A stretch of DNA of 64,000 nucleotides from Alentia gelatinosa (taxonomy: Eukaryota; Annelida; Polychaeta; Phyllodocida; Polynoidae). The DNA is taken from contig OX465587.1 of NCBI GenBank assembly GCA_950022655.1, forward strand, positions 23,687,716 to 23,751,715, written 5' to 3'. This document shows positions 1 through 9,975 of this stretch, piece after piece. Every line of letters starts with the position of its first letter. Within the stretch, counting starts at the first letter, position 1. The notes under the pieces are model-generated. The model was not told where the DNA came from. It made no database searches and saw only the letters and a list, made by a program, of their open reading frames with translations. The position numbers and the translations under genes were made by a program.

Positions 1-1231
1 CTCGGTTCCAACTCATGTTGTAAATTTGTGATTTAACCTCTGTTTCTAATTTTAATCTATTATGACGATTCAAATTGCAAATTGTTAGATTGAGCAACCG
101 ACGTTTCAGCCACTAGCATCATATTCATATTTCAAGAGTAGGTGACCCTGTAAGGTGTATAGAGGTCACACATGCCTGCCCTTACTGAATACGCCTGTGC
201 TCCAACTGTGCGTAGTACCGTCCTCTGAGTTCTGTATGCACTCTGTCATCATTTATCTACACATTTTCCGGGAACTACAAAAATATCAGGATTGAAATAG
301 GAACTTCACCAACCCCTTCTTTTGCATAGATTATGATCTTTTTATATGCAGAGCATAAAAGAGGCCTTATTCAATATTTGCATAATCCTGTATTCAGAGC
401 GACTGACAGCGAATTTCTCAAAGTAACAAGAAGGGTCGCCTATATCAGTTCGCACTTCGAGCGGCCAAGTTTGAGCTCGGTATGGTGATTATCCAATGAA
501 AATAGGTCTAACAATCTGGTACCTTTTTCGAAAATCCAGAAATAGTTTTGAAATCTCTACTCATCATCTAGTCGCCTTAATCAGATATATGCCGGTTGTA
601 GATTTAGGGCATAGATTTTGAATAAAGGAGTGCATGTGTAACATAAAGCAAAGTCGATCTTTCAATATATTGATCTATACACCTTGATATATATGATTAA
701 ATTTTATTCATATATGATGGGTGATCTGCTCATACCAACCGTTTGTCCTCACGCGACCTTTTTTACTTATCTTTATGGCGAGCAAACTATGATGGAGGAA
801 AGGCGCCAATGCTGATAAATTGGGCTGATTACACAGCAACCTGTGTTGGAACTGATCTAAGACCATTATGTCAACTTACTGTCCGTGTCCCCATACAATA
901 TTGTAATATTTATTATATGTGTGTGCTGTAAGCAATGTGTATAATTTAATCGTCTCGTCGTGACGTGTTTTTTTTTAATGAGCTTAGGTTCCTTTATTAA
1001 GGCATATAGAAAATTACATATCTTCTTTCAGTATCATGAGTTTTTTTTTATCTCAGTTGTAACCCAAAACATCATTATCAATAATGTTCTTATAAAGTAC
1101 TTAAACTAGCTTCAGCTTGGCTAACGATTCTTGTAATCAGGGGAATATCTACATCACACATCTCAACCATTAATCAAAATATACATATTATGTTATACAA
1201 AATATCATATTATGTTATATTCTGATTTCAG
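1..1231. other. Presumed intron or upstream sequence of the GT8-like gene; no exon recognised
   Basis: AT-rich sequence with no exon I could support. A GT8 gene should have its catalytic DxD and DGGDQG-like exons 5' of the exon at 1232, but I do not see them here, so they probably lie before the window. A short ORF at 743-931 has no recognisable similarity. Confidence 0.4.
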
Positions 1232-1397
1232 AATATTCGCAAGAACTGGTCGATCTTAGATACCCAACCACTAATGGTCGTTGGTTTTTGCAACGATATC
1301 ACTGGTGTTCCAAGGCCATGGAATATCTATTCCAGTCAATACGATTCTGCCTTTGAAAAGTTCGGCAAGGCTGAAATTCTACATTATTGCGGATCTG
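1232..1397 (+). CDS. GT8-family (glycogenin-like) glycosyltransferase, penultimate exon
   Basis: An internal exon of 166 nt, 55 codons plus one base, with no stop in the frame starting at 1232. It follows a good acceptor (TCTGATTTCAG) and ends at a GTGCGT donor. The translation contains VPRPWNIYSSQYDSAFEKFG followed by AEILHYCGS. In GT8 enzymes such as glycogenin the last part of the catalytic domain reads as an aromatic/N-Y segment, then A-F/Y-x-x-F-G, then a hydrophobic I/V-x-H-F/Y-x-G-x-x-K-P-W block; the present exon and the next reproduce that order. Such enzymes transfer sugars from nucleotide-sugar donors with a Mn-dependent retaining mechanism; substrate cannot be told from this end. 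The frame overlaps an unrelated 81-codon open frame, which I consider a shadow. The family call is inference from motif order and was not searched. Confidence 0.6.
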
Positions 1398-1602
1398 GTG
1401 CGTATGACTTATATCTCACACTTTAATCCCTATAGATCCCTTTCGAAATCACCTGATAACAAAGAAACATTTATTTCTTCTAAATCTCCTAAGAACATCG
1501 AGTGCTTTCTGGCCTACATAAATTAAGGTCAAGTACCATCATTGGATTTACATCTCGAAGGCATCAGTATTCTGACAGAGCTCTGACCTCCTGTCGTTTC
1601 AG

Positions 1603-1712
1603 CAAAGCCATGGGGAACACGTGGCTCGAAATTCAAGAATATCTGGTGGAGGTATGGAACACTAGGTCAAGAAAGAAAAGCATTGTTAGAGCATCATATG
1701 GTAAAGTGTTAA
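1603..1712 (+). CDS. GT8-family glycosyltransferase, terminal coding exon
   Basis: After acceptor CTGTCGTTTCAG at 1602, the phase-1 join to the previous exon gives HYCGS-A-KPWGTRGSKF-KNIWWRYG. The H-x-x-G-x-x-KPW motif and the following WW are typical of the end of GT8 domains. Reading on gives a short basic tail ending at TAA, 1710-1712. A possible donor (GAG|GTATGG at 1651/1652) would cut the exon short, so the last 20 codons are less certain. If the tail is real, the exon end lies within the first unit of the tandem array described at 1648-2140. No polyadenylation signal was assigned. Confidence 0.5.
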
Positions 1713-2140
1713 TAGGTATGTGATATGGTGCACCAGACTAAGAGAATATTCTAAACACATCTTCTAGTACAGTGTTGATAAGAATGGGATATGGAGTACC
1801 AGACAAGAACATTCTTAAAGTGTTGATGAGAATGGGATATGGGGCACCAGAGAAGAAAAACATTGTAAAGGCATCTTCTCATAAAGTGTTGATAAGAATG
1901 GGACAAAGGGCACCAGAAAAGACTGGAAAAGAGTTGTTGAATCGTCTTCTAATTAAGTGTTGATGAGAATGGGGTATGGGGCACCAGAAAAGATAAACAT
2001 TATCAGAGTTTTTTTCTAATGATGCATTGGTCATGATGAGAATAGTCCTGATATGGTGCTCCAGATGTAAACAAGCATAATAAAGTGTTGATATGGTTCA
2101 TATATTGAACCCAGACAAGATAGGCATTGTGAAGGGGTAC
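1648..2140 (+). repeat. Diverged ~65-bp tandem array derived from the coding end of the GT8-like gene
   Basis: About eight units. Each has the order: GAATGGGATATGGGGCACCA, an A-rich AGAAGAAAAACATTGTAAAG part, CATCTTCT, then AAAGTGTTGAT. Unit starts are near 1650, 1713, 1780, 1828, 1895, 1966, 2037 and 2092; unit length varies from about 48 to 73 bp. The first unit coincides with the last codons of the exon at 1603-1712 (AAGTGTTAA holds the stop). Units two onward keep scraps of open frame (a 63-codon one at 1772-1963) but differ in frame and have stops, so they are best read as 3' UTR or downstream repeats. Confidence 0.7.
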
Positions 2141-2309
2141 TATGAAAAGCTCTTGGTTTCAACTCTCTCCTTGCTTGTTTTAATTGGTTATTCATATATA
2201 TTGAGTATAATGAATTATCATATACCTGTGTAAATACTCACTGCTCCTTGGGATATAGTATTGATATTATACTACCAAGGCACTCCATCTAGCTGAGTAT
2301 GCATCACCT

Positions 2310-2430
2310 TTGAGATTGACATACTGGGTGCTTTGAACGACATACAGAGTGCTTTGAAAAATAACGCTATCTGATTGGCCAAGAGGCCAAATCACTTGGC
2401 TTGGCGGAAAATATTAAGATGGTGGACGCC
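2310..2430 (+). repeat. Dispersed repeat with GTGCTTTGAA units and CCAAT-type motif, copy 1
   Basis: Repeats of GTGCTTTGA are followed by AATAACGCTATCTGATTGGC. The same order, AATAACGCAATCTCATTGGC after several GTGCTTTG units, occurs at 20640-20775. ATTGGC is an inverted CCAAT box. Shared order in two places marks an interspersed repeat, not a gene promoter. Confidence 0.55.
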
Positions 2431-3109
2431 ATCGCTTCGTGAGTTTGCCGTAAATCGTGAGTTTGCCATAATACTTCTGAGAGAAACATGCGAAGTTCTG
2501 CTTCATTGTCAGAATGACACAGATAACTACTCCAATACTTTTAGCATGGGTAGATTCCTTCCTTCTAGTACCTTCCTTATTAAAATGTTGGCAGATCCTC
2601 TCCTTGTCTGAGACTCAGTACTGTGCTCCATTTACCCATGAAAAACTGCCCAAGATTTACTACTTTTCCATATTTATCACTGAGATTCTGAGCATTTAAT
2701 ATGGGTAAAATCACAATATCTAGTTCAATGAAATGTAGCATTTGTAAGTTAATTGTATCTTAATAATATTTCGAAATGTAAGTAGATAAAAATCAAGAGA
2801 ATTTATAAAGAATACGTAACAGAACTTTTCAAGACTAAGATTCTAAAGTTGTACTGCCACCTGTCATTCTATCAAAGAACTTTGGCCCTGCGGTCATATT
2901 CCTGCTTGAATCACTGACATTATAAGTAAGCAAGTAAGACTTGATTTTCCTTCATTTCTATCTCAGTCAATAATAAGCATATATACTTCAAATAAAGAGT
3001 GATTTGTAGATAAATCCCAACAGGATACAGCTGGTAGGTTATCGAATTGGTTGAATGTTATTTAGTGGTAATTATTTGTAGTTTCTTGCTATGCCACATA
3101 CCAGAATCA

Positions 3110-3480
3110 TTTTTAGTGCTGTTTTGGTCTCTTTGTCATCTGTCACAATGCTCCTATAACTCAGGAAATACCTACAACAGCCTAGCAATATAGGTATCAT
3201 TTTCATTGTATTGAAAGAAGATGTTTATTTCTATGGGTCATTGTGATAGATTTTCCATCAAATTACTGTGAAGACAGAAAGGTAACATGTTTTGATGTTT
3301 TTTACCTAACGAATTCTGATGTTCAATCTATGACACGAAACCTTAACCATGATGCAGGAATATGATATGTACACCAACAAATAGGGCAAAGTCATAACTT
3401 TCTAACGAAAAAATCGCCCTGTTATTCACGACACAACAGTAAATTGCTCTTTTGAAGGTAAACGCTCATGACTACCTGCT
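3110..3480 (+). repeat. Dispersed repeat related to the foldback at 38240-39040
   Basis: Blocks such as CTCAGGAAATACCTACAACA, CTGTGAAGACAGAAAGGTAA and CTGTTATTCACGACACAACA occur here in the same order as in 38700-39040. The copy is single-armed; the palindromic partner seen at 38240-38440 is absent. Confidence 0.7.
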
Positions 3481-3489
3481 TCACTGTAT

Positions 3490-5489
3490 CTACAAAGGTA
3501 TCTACAAAATCCAAAAAGTGTTTCCTGCAAGCCTTGGTACATTGAAGACTTGTGGGAGGATGACATTAGACGACATTAAATAACAACATTTGACAAGCAC
3601 ATATTTACATCCAGATGAGAGCTAGGGCAAGAGGTCCTGGCATGAGTTCATGGGAAAATATTTCCTCAATCATGTGTAATGACAGCAAAAGATGAAGTTT
3701 GGAATACATTTTTATTTGCTGGTATGAGGTGAACACCTTTAGTATATCAAGACATGGGAATTGATGTTCTAGGGAACACTTACTACATACGAACTATCTA
3801 ACGAGTGACTGTAAGCGATGCAGGACTGATACTGGTGCTAGAAATCACCAAATACTCAGGTTCCATGATGTATTTAATACATAAAATGTTGTATTTACTC
3901 ATGCTCTGACTGCATGATCAATAAAACCAGCTCTGTGGCTGAAGTGTTCCTCCAGAGCCGTTACCTCTCTGAGGTTATCCTGTTTAGCAGTAGGATATGC
4001 ATAGCTTTTTACTGATTTAATGGGGAAGTCAATTCCTTCTCTTTCCATTTCAATATCAGTCAGATTTATTAAAAACTATAGTTCATAAGCCAGACATGCT
4101 CTACAGTTCTTTACCATGATCTCCATTAGAACCGGCTCGCTCATTAAAGGTTTTAACTCTCACAAGCTAAAAACACAAGGAGGTTATAATTCACGTTCCT
4201 GGTACCAATCAAAGCTAAATGATAAATAAGCATCTAGCTTTCATCTGAAACGCGAGTCTTGACTCAACTAGTACATGATATGGTTCCCTGTGATCGCGGT
4301 GCTTGGAGATAAAGGCCTCCCTCTGATCTAGGTCTAATAAATTTGATTTTAGGATCACTCTTGATATGCCTGACTCTCTAGGGTCAGTTGAAGCTAGGTC
4401 AGAGTTTCTTGTGGGAAACTGACAGACTTTGCATGGGGTATCTGACTTCGAATCTTACTATTATTCTATAATTCATACTGGAACGTATACCTAACCCTCT
4501 AAGGACGGGTGCCTGCTACTCCCATAAGTATATATGTGCTGGTGGCATTTTATACCGCTCGGAGACAGGCACATAGTCATTAAAACCCATAATTTGAGTG
4601 TTTAATCAGTCTATGTCTTTGTACTGTGTCTACGTACTGGTTTATCTGTACTATATGACTTCATTATGAAAGATCGCCGTCTAATGTGCGAATAATGTTA
4701 GTCGTTAAATTTGTTTCAATCAGGGAATATATATAATACATAAATCTAAATGTTTTATTTCTTTTGAACAGAAATACTAATTATGGGGTTATTATACGTA
4801 CATTATCTGAAGATTCTATTAATATTGCTCTATTATTTCCTTGTTAAAAACGGTTGATGCCTCAAGGCATCATTCGCTCATAATGGGTTAACCCTATCAG
4901 GTCGGGTGCCCGCGGCAGGGACACAGGCGTGCAGTCCTAAACCCATCTCTAATTCTATACACCATTGGTAAAGAGTTAATGCCCTTTATGGAACCATTTT
5001 TGGCAGAGTATTAAGGGCATGCCATTTAAAGACATTATTCAAGGCGCTTTGAAGGCACGAATCGCTTGGTATAGATCATACCCACCGGTTTACACGTCTA
5101 AATCGTTTTAGTTTTTGTCAGCATAGTTCTGTCAGTTAGGATTGTGTGACTTAAGACATATAGCAGCCAGTACTACATATGGACATGTGTCATTCGTAGG
5201 GGATATGATTAAATCTTTTATAACGCAATGGTGCACCCATGGCTATCAGTATTATATGTGGACCTGTTTCAGTCAGTCATTGGCCTTGTATTATATATAA
5301 AGGTGTCAGCACTATCTTTGGGCATGTGTGGCAATGAGAAGAGGGTGCAATGGTTTTGTCTGCATGGCCGTTTAATCAGTATCTCTGATATAACTACCTC
5401 TTGAGCAGCTCTGGTTGTAAATCTGCAGTGTCAACAAAATCTTCAGCTTGAGCGTTTCCTCCGTCGTAAATCCCTTCGGCCTTGGTTGC
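3490..5489. other. Intergenic DNA without recognised genes
   Basis: AT-rich sequence between the GT8-like gene and the receptor gene. No open frame with protein character, RNA gene or clear transposon was seen. Around 5160-5330 there is a faint ~90-bp tandem pattern (recurring CAG-TATTATATGTGGACCTGT-like blocks), too diverged to define. Confidence 0.5.
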
Positions 5490-5768
5490 CTACTCCACAC
5501 AGAGGGTAGTACCGTCCTGCTGCCTCACGTGGCCCGTCACATGACCTGTCAGGTCATATCGCATCAACGCCAGGTAGGACTTGCTCGACGTATTTCGTCC
5601 TGCACCTAATGAGGATAAGTCTTTCATCTTATTGAGAGAAAACAAAGTGAATAGCATTGAATGCAGCACGACGTCATAAAAAGTCATAAACCACGCTGTC
5701 AATATTTCCCTGGTGGGCGCCTGGGCTACTTACAAATGTCGTCTGCTTGTTGAGATTTCCCGCGCAAA
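5490..5768 (+). promoter_or_regulatory. 5' flank of the receptor gene with E-box and E2F-like sites
   Basis: GC content rises here relative to the upstream DNA. CACGTG lies near 5527, TCACATGACC just after, and a TGACCTGTCAGGTCA palindrome at about 5540-5554. TTTCCCGC, which matches the E2F consensus TTTSSCGC, ends about ten bases before the ATG at 5769. There is no convincing TATA box. Function of these sites is inference from motif matches only. Confidence 0.35.
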
Positions 5769-6174
5769 ATGGTGTTTCTGAGCGACGCCTGCCAGACAGA
5801 GTTAGAGACGCTGAGGCAGCAGTTCGGGGCTGCGGCGAACGCCAGCATGGAGTACCTCTACAAGGTGTTTCTGCACCTTGAGAACGGCTGGTACGCCCCG
5901 CTGCCCGGCGCCTGGCTGCCCGGCTGCCTCAGCCCGCCGGAGGTCCACAATGTGTCCATCTTCGAGCCGTGCGCCTCCAACTCGTCCACTTGCGGCACGG
6001 AAAGCAGCACGGTGGAGGTGAAGGAGCCATCCCAAGAGGATGTGACGCGCTATGAGCCGTGGATTAACGACGTGGAGAGGACGTGTTACGTGTACGTCAT
6101 GCCCGTCATCTGCGCGCTCTCCGTCATCCTCAACTCCCTCACCATCTTTGTCCTCAGCCGCAGGAACTTCAGAG
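5769..6174 (+). CDS. GPCR exon 1: extracellular N-terminus and TM1
   Basis: Encodes residues 1-135 plus the first base of Gly136. ATG at 5769 is the first Met in a frame that stays open to the donor AGAG|GTACGG. Residues 1-105 form an N-terminal ectodomain with three N-glycosylation sequons (N24, N61, N71) and cysteines at 8, 53, 68 and 75. No clear cleavable signal peptide is present, which is normal for class A receptors. TM1 spans about 106-129 and carries the conserved Asn in ILNSLTIF, followed by basic RRNFR at the cytoplasmic side. Codons are GC-rich compared with the flanking introns. The antisense open frame over this exon is a shadow. Confidence 0.85.
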
Positions 6175-6404
6175 GTACGGTCACCTGTTTGTGTTTGGTC
6201 TTCATAATCTATATACAACTGCTGTGAAGTGTATGCATAAAATACCAAACGAGCATTGGGTATGATTAATTCACAAAACGTTAGCCAATCAGCAAGTTGG
6301 CTGCTACCTGATTTTCTTATCCTTAACGACCTCTCTTGTTACTCATGTTTTGGTATGTTGTAATCAAATTTAGACCGCTTAAATACATAGACAATAATCG
6401 ATGG

Positions 6405-6525
6405 TTTTGTAGACAGGCGGCCGTAAACCACGAGGGATTGACGCGTAGTAATACACTAACGCTAGCGAGTGTATTACGACGTCAACCCCGAGTGGTTTAC
6501 AGAGCCGCCTGTCCACAAAATCAGT
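6405..6525. repeat. Foldback hairpin in GPCR intron 1
   Basis: Arms of about 45 nt: TTTTGTAGACAGGCGGCCGT at the left pairs with ACAGAGCCGCCTGTCCACAA at the right, continuing inward through GTAAACCACGAGGG / CCCGAGTGGTTTAC and GTAATACACT / AGTGTATTAC. Loop of a few bases near 6475. It is one of several hairpins in the window whose stems are unrelated in sequence. Confidence 0.8.
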
Positions 6526-7756
6526 GTTTATTGCATTTATTATCCATCTTTTTGAACAAATCAAATCCAGTAATTGACATATTAAAGGGTATAACAATAG
6601 GGACTATTTCTTTGCTCTATAGCAAAAGGGACTATTTTTCCCGTATACCATGGTTTTGAAGCCGTATACCACAGGTTTGATTCCGTATACCACAGTTATG
6701 GTATCTGACAGGTTTTATACACTGGGTCGTGGTTTACTGAGTCCCCATACATTTTCAATGGGGGCTTTCTATACGATGGATAATAAATATTCATCCTTAA
6801 TCATTATCTACATTTAGGGTGGTTAGTAAGTTGACGTTATCAGTTTACTCTATTAAATGCAAAATAAACGAAAATCGCTGAGAAAAAAGACCTATTTACT
6901 ATCAATAAACGGACCTGATTACCATGACGCACAAGGTTCCCCTTGCAATTCCCCAGCTGGCACACCGACAAATGCATTTAACAAGATGATAGGACTGTAG
7001 TAGAAACTCAACATTTAACTCATAACAACAATTTAAGATGTAAAAGCGTATTCAATAATGTTATGTTTTTCAATATCTGGTCATAGAGGTAGGAGAAGCC
7101 AGTCGACACTGGCACATATACATTTCCTATTTCACCTCTATTAGCATAGGTGGCGCCACCGGTTGTGTGCATGTTTCCCTCCAGTGGCCACTGCCTTGAA
7201 GAGAACCAGAATATACATGTGCACTGGATCACATCCATGATCAAATCTAGAGCAAAACAACTATGACTGTGAGTGGTTAATAAGTGTGAGCATCAGTATT
7301 GGTAGGATTTCCTCATACAAAAAGAAAGTAAATAGTAAGTATAGATCAGGATTGAGGGTGGCTTATTCATTGAAGTCATTCTGTCGCGCCCTCATGGCTT
7401 TCAATAGCTCTAGTGATGACTTATTATTATGGAATAACTTAAGTCCTGACCAACACATTTGAACTCCAGTGCGAATCTATATAATTAGGGTATACAGAAA
7501 TGTCAATGTTAAACAAAATGGGTGAAACATAGATATACTAAAGGCGCTCTTTTGACAACCTATTAACTTACGTTTCTGATGTAGCTGAATGGAAGGACCT
7601 TGTGTCAGACCTTTTTGGACACATGGTTCACTAACTAAATTGTTTGTTAAGTGCAAGTTACATTATTTCTGAGATATGAGAGTCTCTGTAAACACGCTTA
7701 TTATACACCCGTGCACGAAATTGATGCCTATACTGTATAGCAGTAATTTCCAGATA

Positions 7757-8014
7757 CTACACATGCATGCACGAAATCCAGTGTACGGGCACCGGGTGCA
7801 CGAAACCGGAAGTATGTAGCTTGTTCCTGATCGTATATAACACATACGAACCAGCGAAAAAATATGTAAGGCAACCTTTATGTAGCGACCATGAACATAC
7901 ACAATTAAAACTCGTGAATGTGGTATATAAATACATAAATAAATAAAAAACATCGAAATATGAGGTTAAAAATATAAATAAAATGGGCTTGCCATAGAGC
8001 CAGACTATAGACAT
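7757..8014 (-). repeat. Dispersed repeat, copy with partner at 41690-41845
   Basis: The minus strand reads ATTTTATTTATATTTTTAAC followed by CTCATATTTCGATG, matching TTTTATTTATATTTCTAAC and CTCTTATCTCGATG on the plus strand near 41750. Both copies carry similar open frames (Y-F/L-D-V-x-Y-L pattern), but they are short and without a recognised domain. Confidence 0.6.
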
Positions 8015-8049
8015 CTACTCGGGAGAGTAGAGGTCTATGGCAAGACACA

Positions 8050-8205
8050 GTCACAAACTGTTAATAAACCGTTGACGTCACAATGTCGTCAAGGAGAGTG
8101 ATAGCGGTGGGTTGAAGCAGAGATTAGAAAGCACAAGCACCATGAAAGATCTGCTGGGAGAGTGAGCGGTAACTATGACATCACACAGTAACTTTTAGAG
8201 AGGCT
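8050..8205 (+). repeat. Dispersed repeat with GACGTCACAA core, partial copy
   Basis: GTTGACGTCACAATGTCGTC, GGAGAGTGATAGC, TTGAAGCAGAGATTAG and GGGAGAGTGAGCGGTAA recur with small changes at 46680-46830, and the first parts also at 52390-52450. This copy holds only the 3' part of the family. Confidence 0.7.
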
Positions 8206-8354
8206 CCAGCCTTGCTATCATATCAATAGCGATGTTGTCGCGAAAACCACGATTCGAGTACACAATGCTGTGCCCGGCAATTTTGATAATGGCTTTTAGG
8301 TAAATATTTAACTAATTATAACGATTTGAGAGTATATAATAAAAAGAATACAGT

Positions 8355-8480
8355 CAAGGCTTCGATTGACGTTGTTTTGTTTCTAGGTCCTTGGCCTGAT
8401 TTTACGGCCTGAGCTCGAAGAGCGAAGGCCGTAAAATCAGGCCAAGGACCACGGACAAAACAACGTCCACGAAGCCTAAG
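8355..8480. repeat. Foldback hairpin in GPCR intron 1
   Basis: Stem of about 55-60 bp. Left arm GGTCCTTGGCCTGATTTTAC is matched by GTAAAATCAGGCCAAGGACC in the right arm; outer parts GGCTTCGATTGACGTTGTTT and AAACAACGTCCACGAAGCC also pair. The loop is around GAGCTCGAAGAGC at 8411-8424. Confidence 0.85.
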
Positions 8481-9549
8481 CCAGTATTCTCTAACTACTG
8501 AAGCTTGTCTATCATTATAGCAAAACACTGGTCAAGACAGTTGTGAAAAGACACTTGACAGACAATTTGATTTTGATAAGACACCGGACCATGATCCTTG
8601 TGTGATAGAAATATACATTACTCAGAGATTCACAGACCTAAGTGCATGGTCAATTCAAACCAGCAAGACACTGATAGCCAGGCAGGATGTATAAATGCAA
8701 TCTTTTAAATCAGTTTTGTCTCGGGTATGGCTCAATACAGACTTTCCTCTGTAGTCGTGAAAATGTCTCATGAATTCGAAGTTACTCATTATTAGTAACT
8801 GATCAAAATCAGTACGTTAAGTCCTTTGAAAATCGCATAGTTACAGGGTCGTAAGAAACGGGGCAAAAACCATGCTTGCCATGGTGCAAATCAGATCTAT
8901 TTGTGATATGAGATTATTCAGATAAAGTTGATCTTTTTTTGCATCGGATTCTATAGAATTCCAGCTCGCTTCGATATGGAAGATAAAATATGAGCATTGG
9001 TTAATTCCAGTTAGTATATATGTGTAGACTTTGACAAGGCTGACAGTTTTTTCACAGAAAGGCATGCGGACGTCGTTTTTTTTGTTTTGTTTCATAATTC
9101 CGACGATAATAGTTCAGAAAGTTACAAGAGTTTATAAACGGCAAAATCCGATAATAAGTTTTGGATCTGCTAATATCTATCCATCCTAAGTATAGATGAG
9201 ATTCATTCAGCATAAAAAAATGTTTAGGGCTGTGATCTGCACTGAGCACATTCAAGCCAAATGAATGGTAATCTCTTGTTAGCATGTTCGTTTAATTTCT
9301 AATTGGGTGAGAGTCCATCATGCTTTTATATGATTGGATGGGACTCCCATGCTTTAGTGAGCTTTAGAGCAGATGAACCAGCTTTTCTTTTATTTAACTA
9401 GAAAAGATTAACGACTAGAGCATTCGCCTTCTTAAGCAGCGATCCTTCTCGTAACATGGTATGTACATAAATATGACATTCTCAGGACAGAATATATATG
9501 AGGCAAATACAGGTACTGGTAGAGGACATGAGATGCTGACATATAAAAC

Positions 9550-9840
9550 ATGAACTTACATTTTCAGAATCTAATGATTCTTCTACTTCCGCTAAAATTC
9601 TTTCAAAATGTTATGATTTTTATGTATAGACCCCGTTTCATCAGGACAATGGCATGTATCTCATTGTGGGCCATGGTCTGGAAGGAGCGGCAACAATCAT
9701 TTGATGATTATAGTGAAAATGGGTTTAAAAACAACACCCTGGAAGTATCTGCTATCATCTGTTCTGATTCTGACACCCCGCCATTGTCAGAAAATGTTAG
9801 AAATTTCTTACTTCACCCGATCACAACTCCACAGTCCTAG
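9550..9840 (+). other. Unassigned 96-codon open frame in GPCR intron 1
   Basis: An open frame with a mixed hydrophobic N-terminal part and an acidic second half. I recognise no domain. It has no flanking splice sites that fit the receptor gene. Probably chance or part of an old mobile element. Confidence 0.15.
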
Positions 9841-9975
9841 CCCTGTAGACTGTAATATGACATGATTACAGTTAGAATTCCATTATTTCTCAAAATAATC
9901 ACTATGCATAATGTTTATTCACCTCAAAGACACCACCTACCTTCAAATAGACACTCTGAGTCAACATGCCAGGTA

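Noticed and set aside
5802..6248. 148-codon minus-strand ORF over GPCR exon 1
   Set aside because: Antisense shadow of a GC-rich exon; the sense frame has clear receptor features and splice sites.
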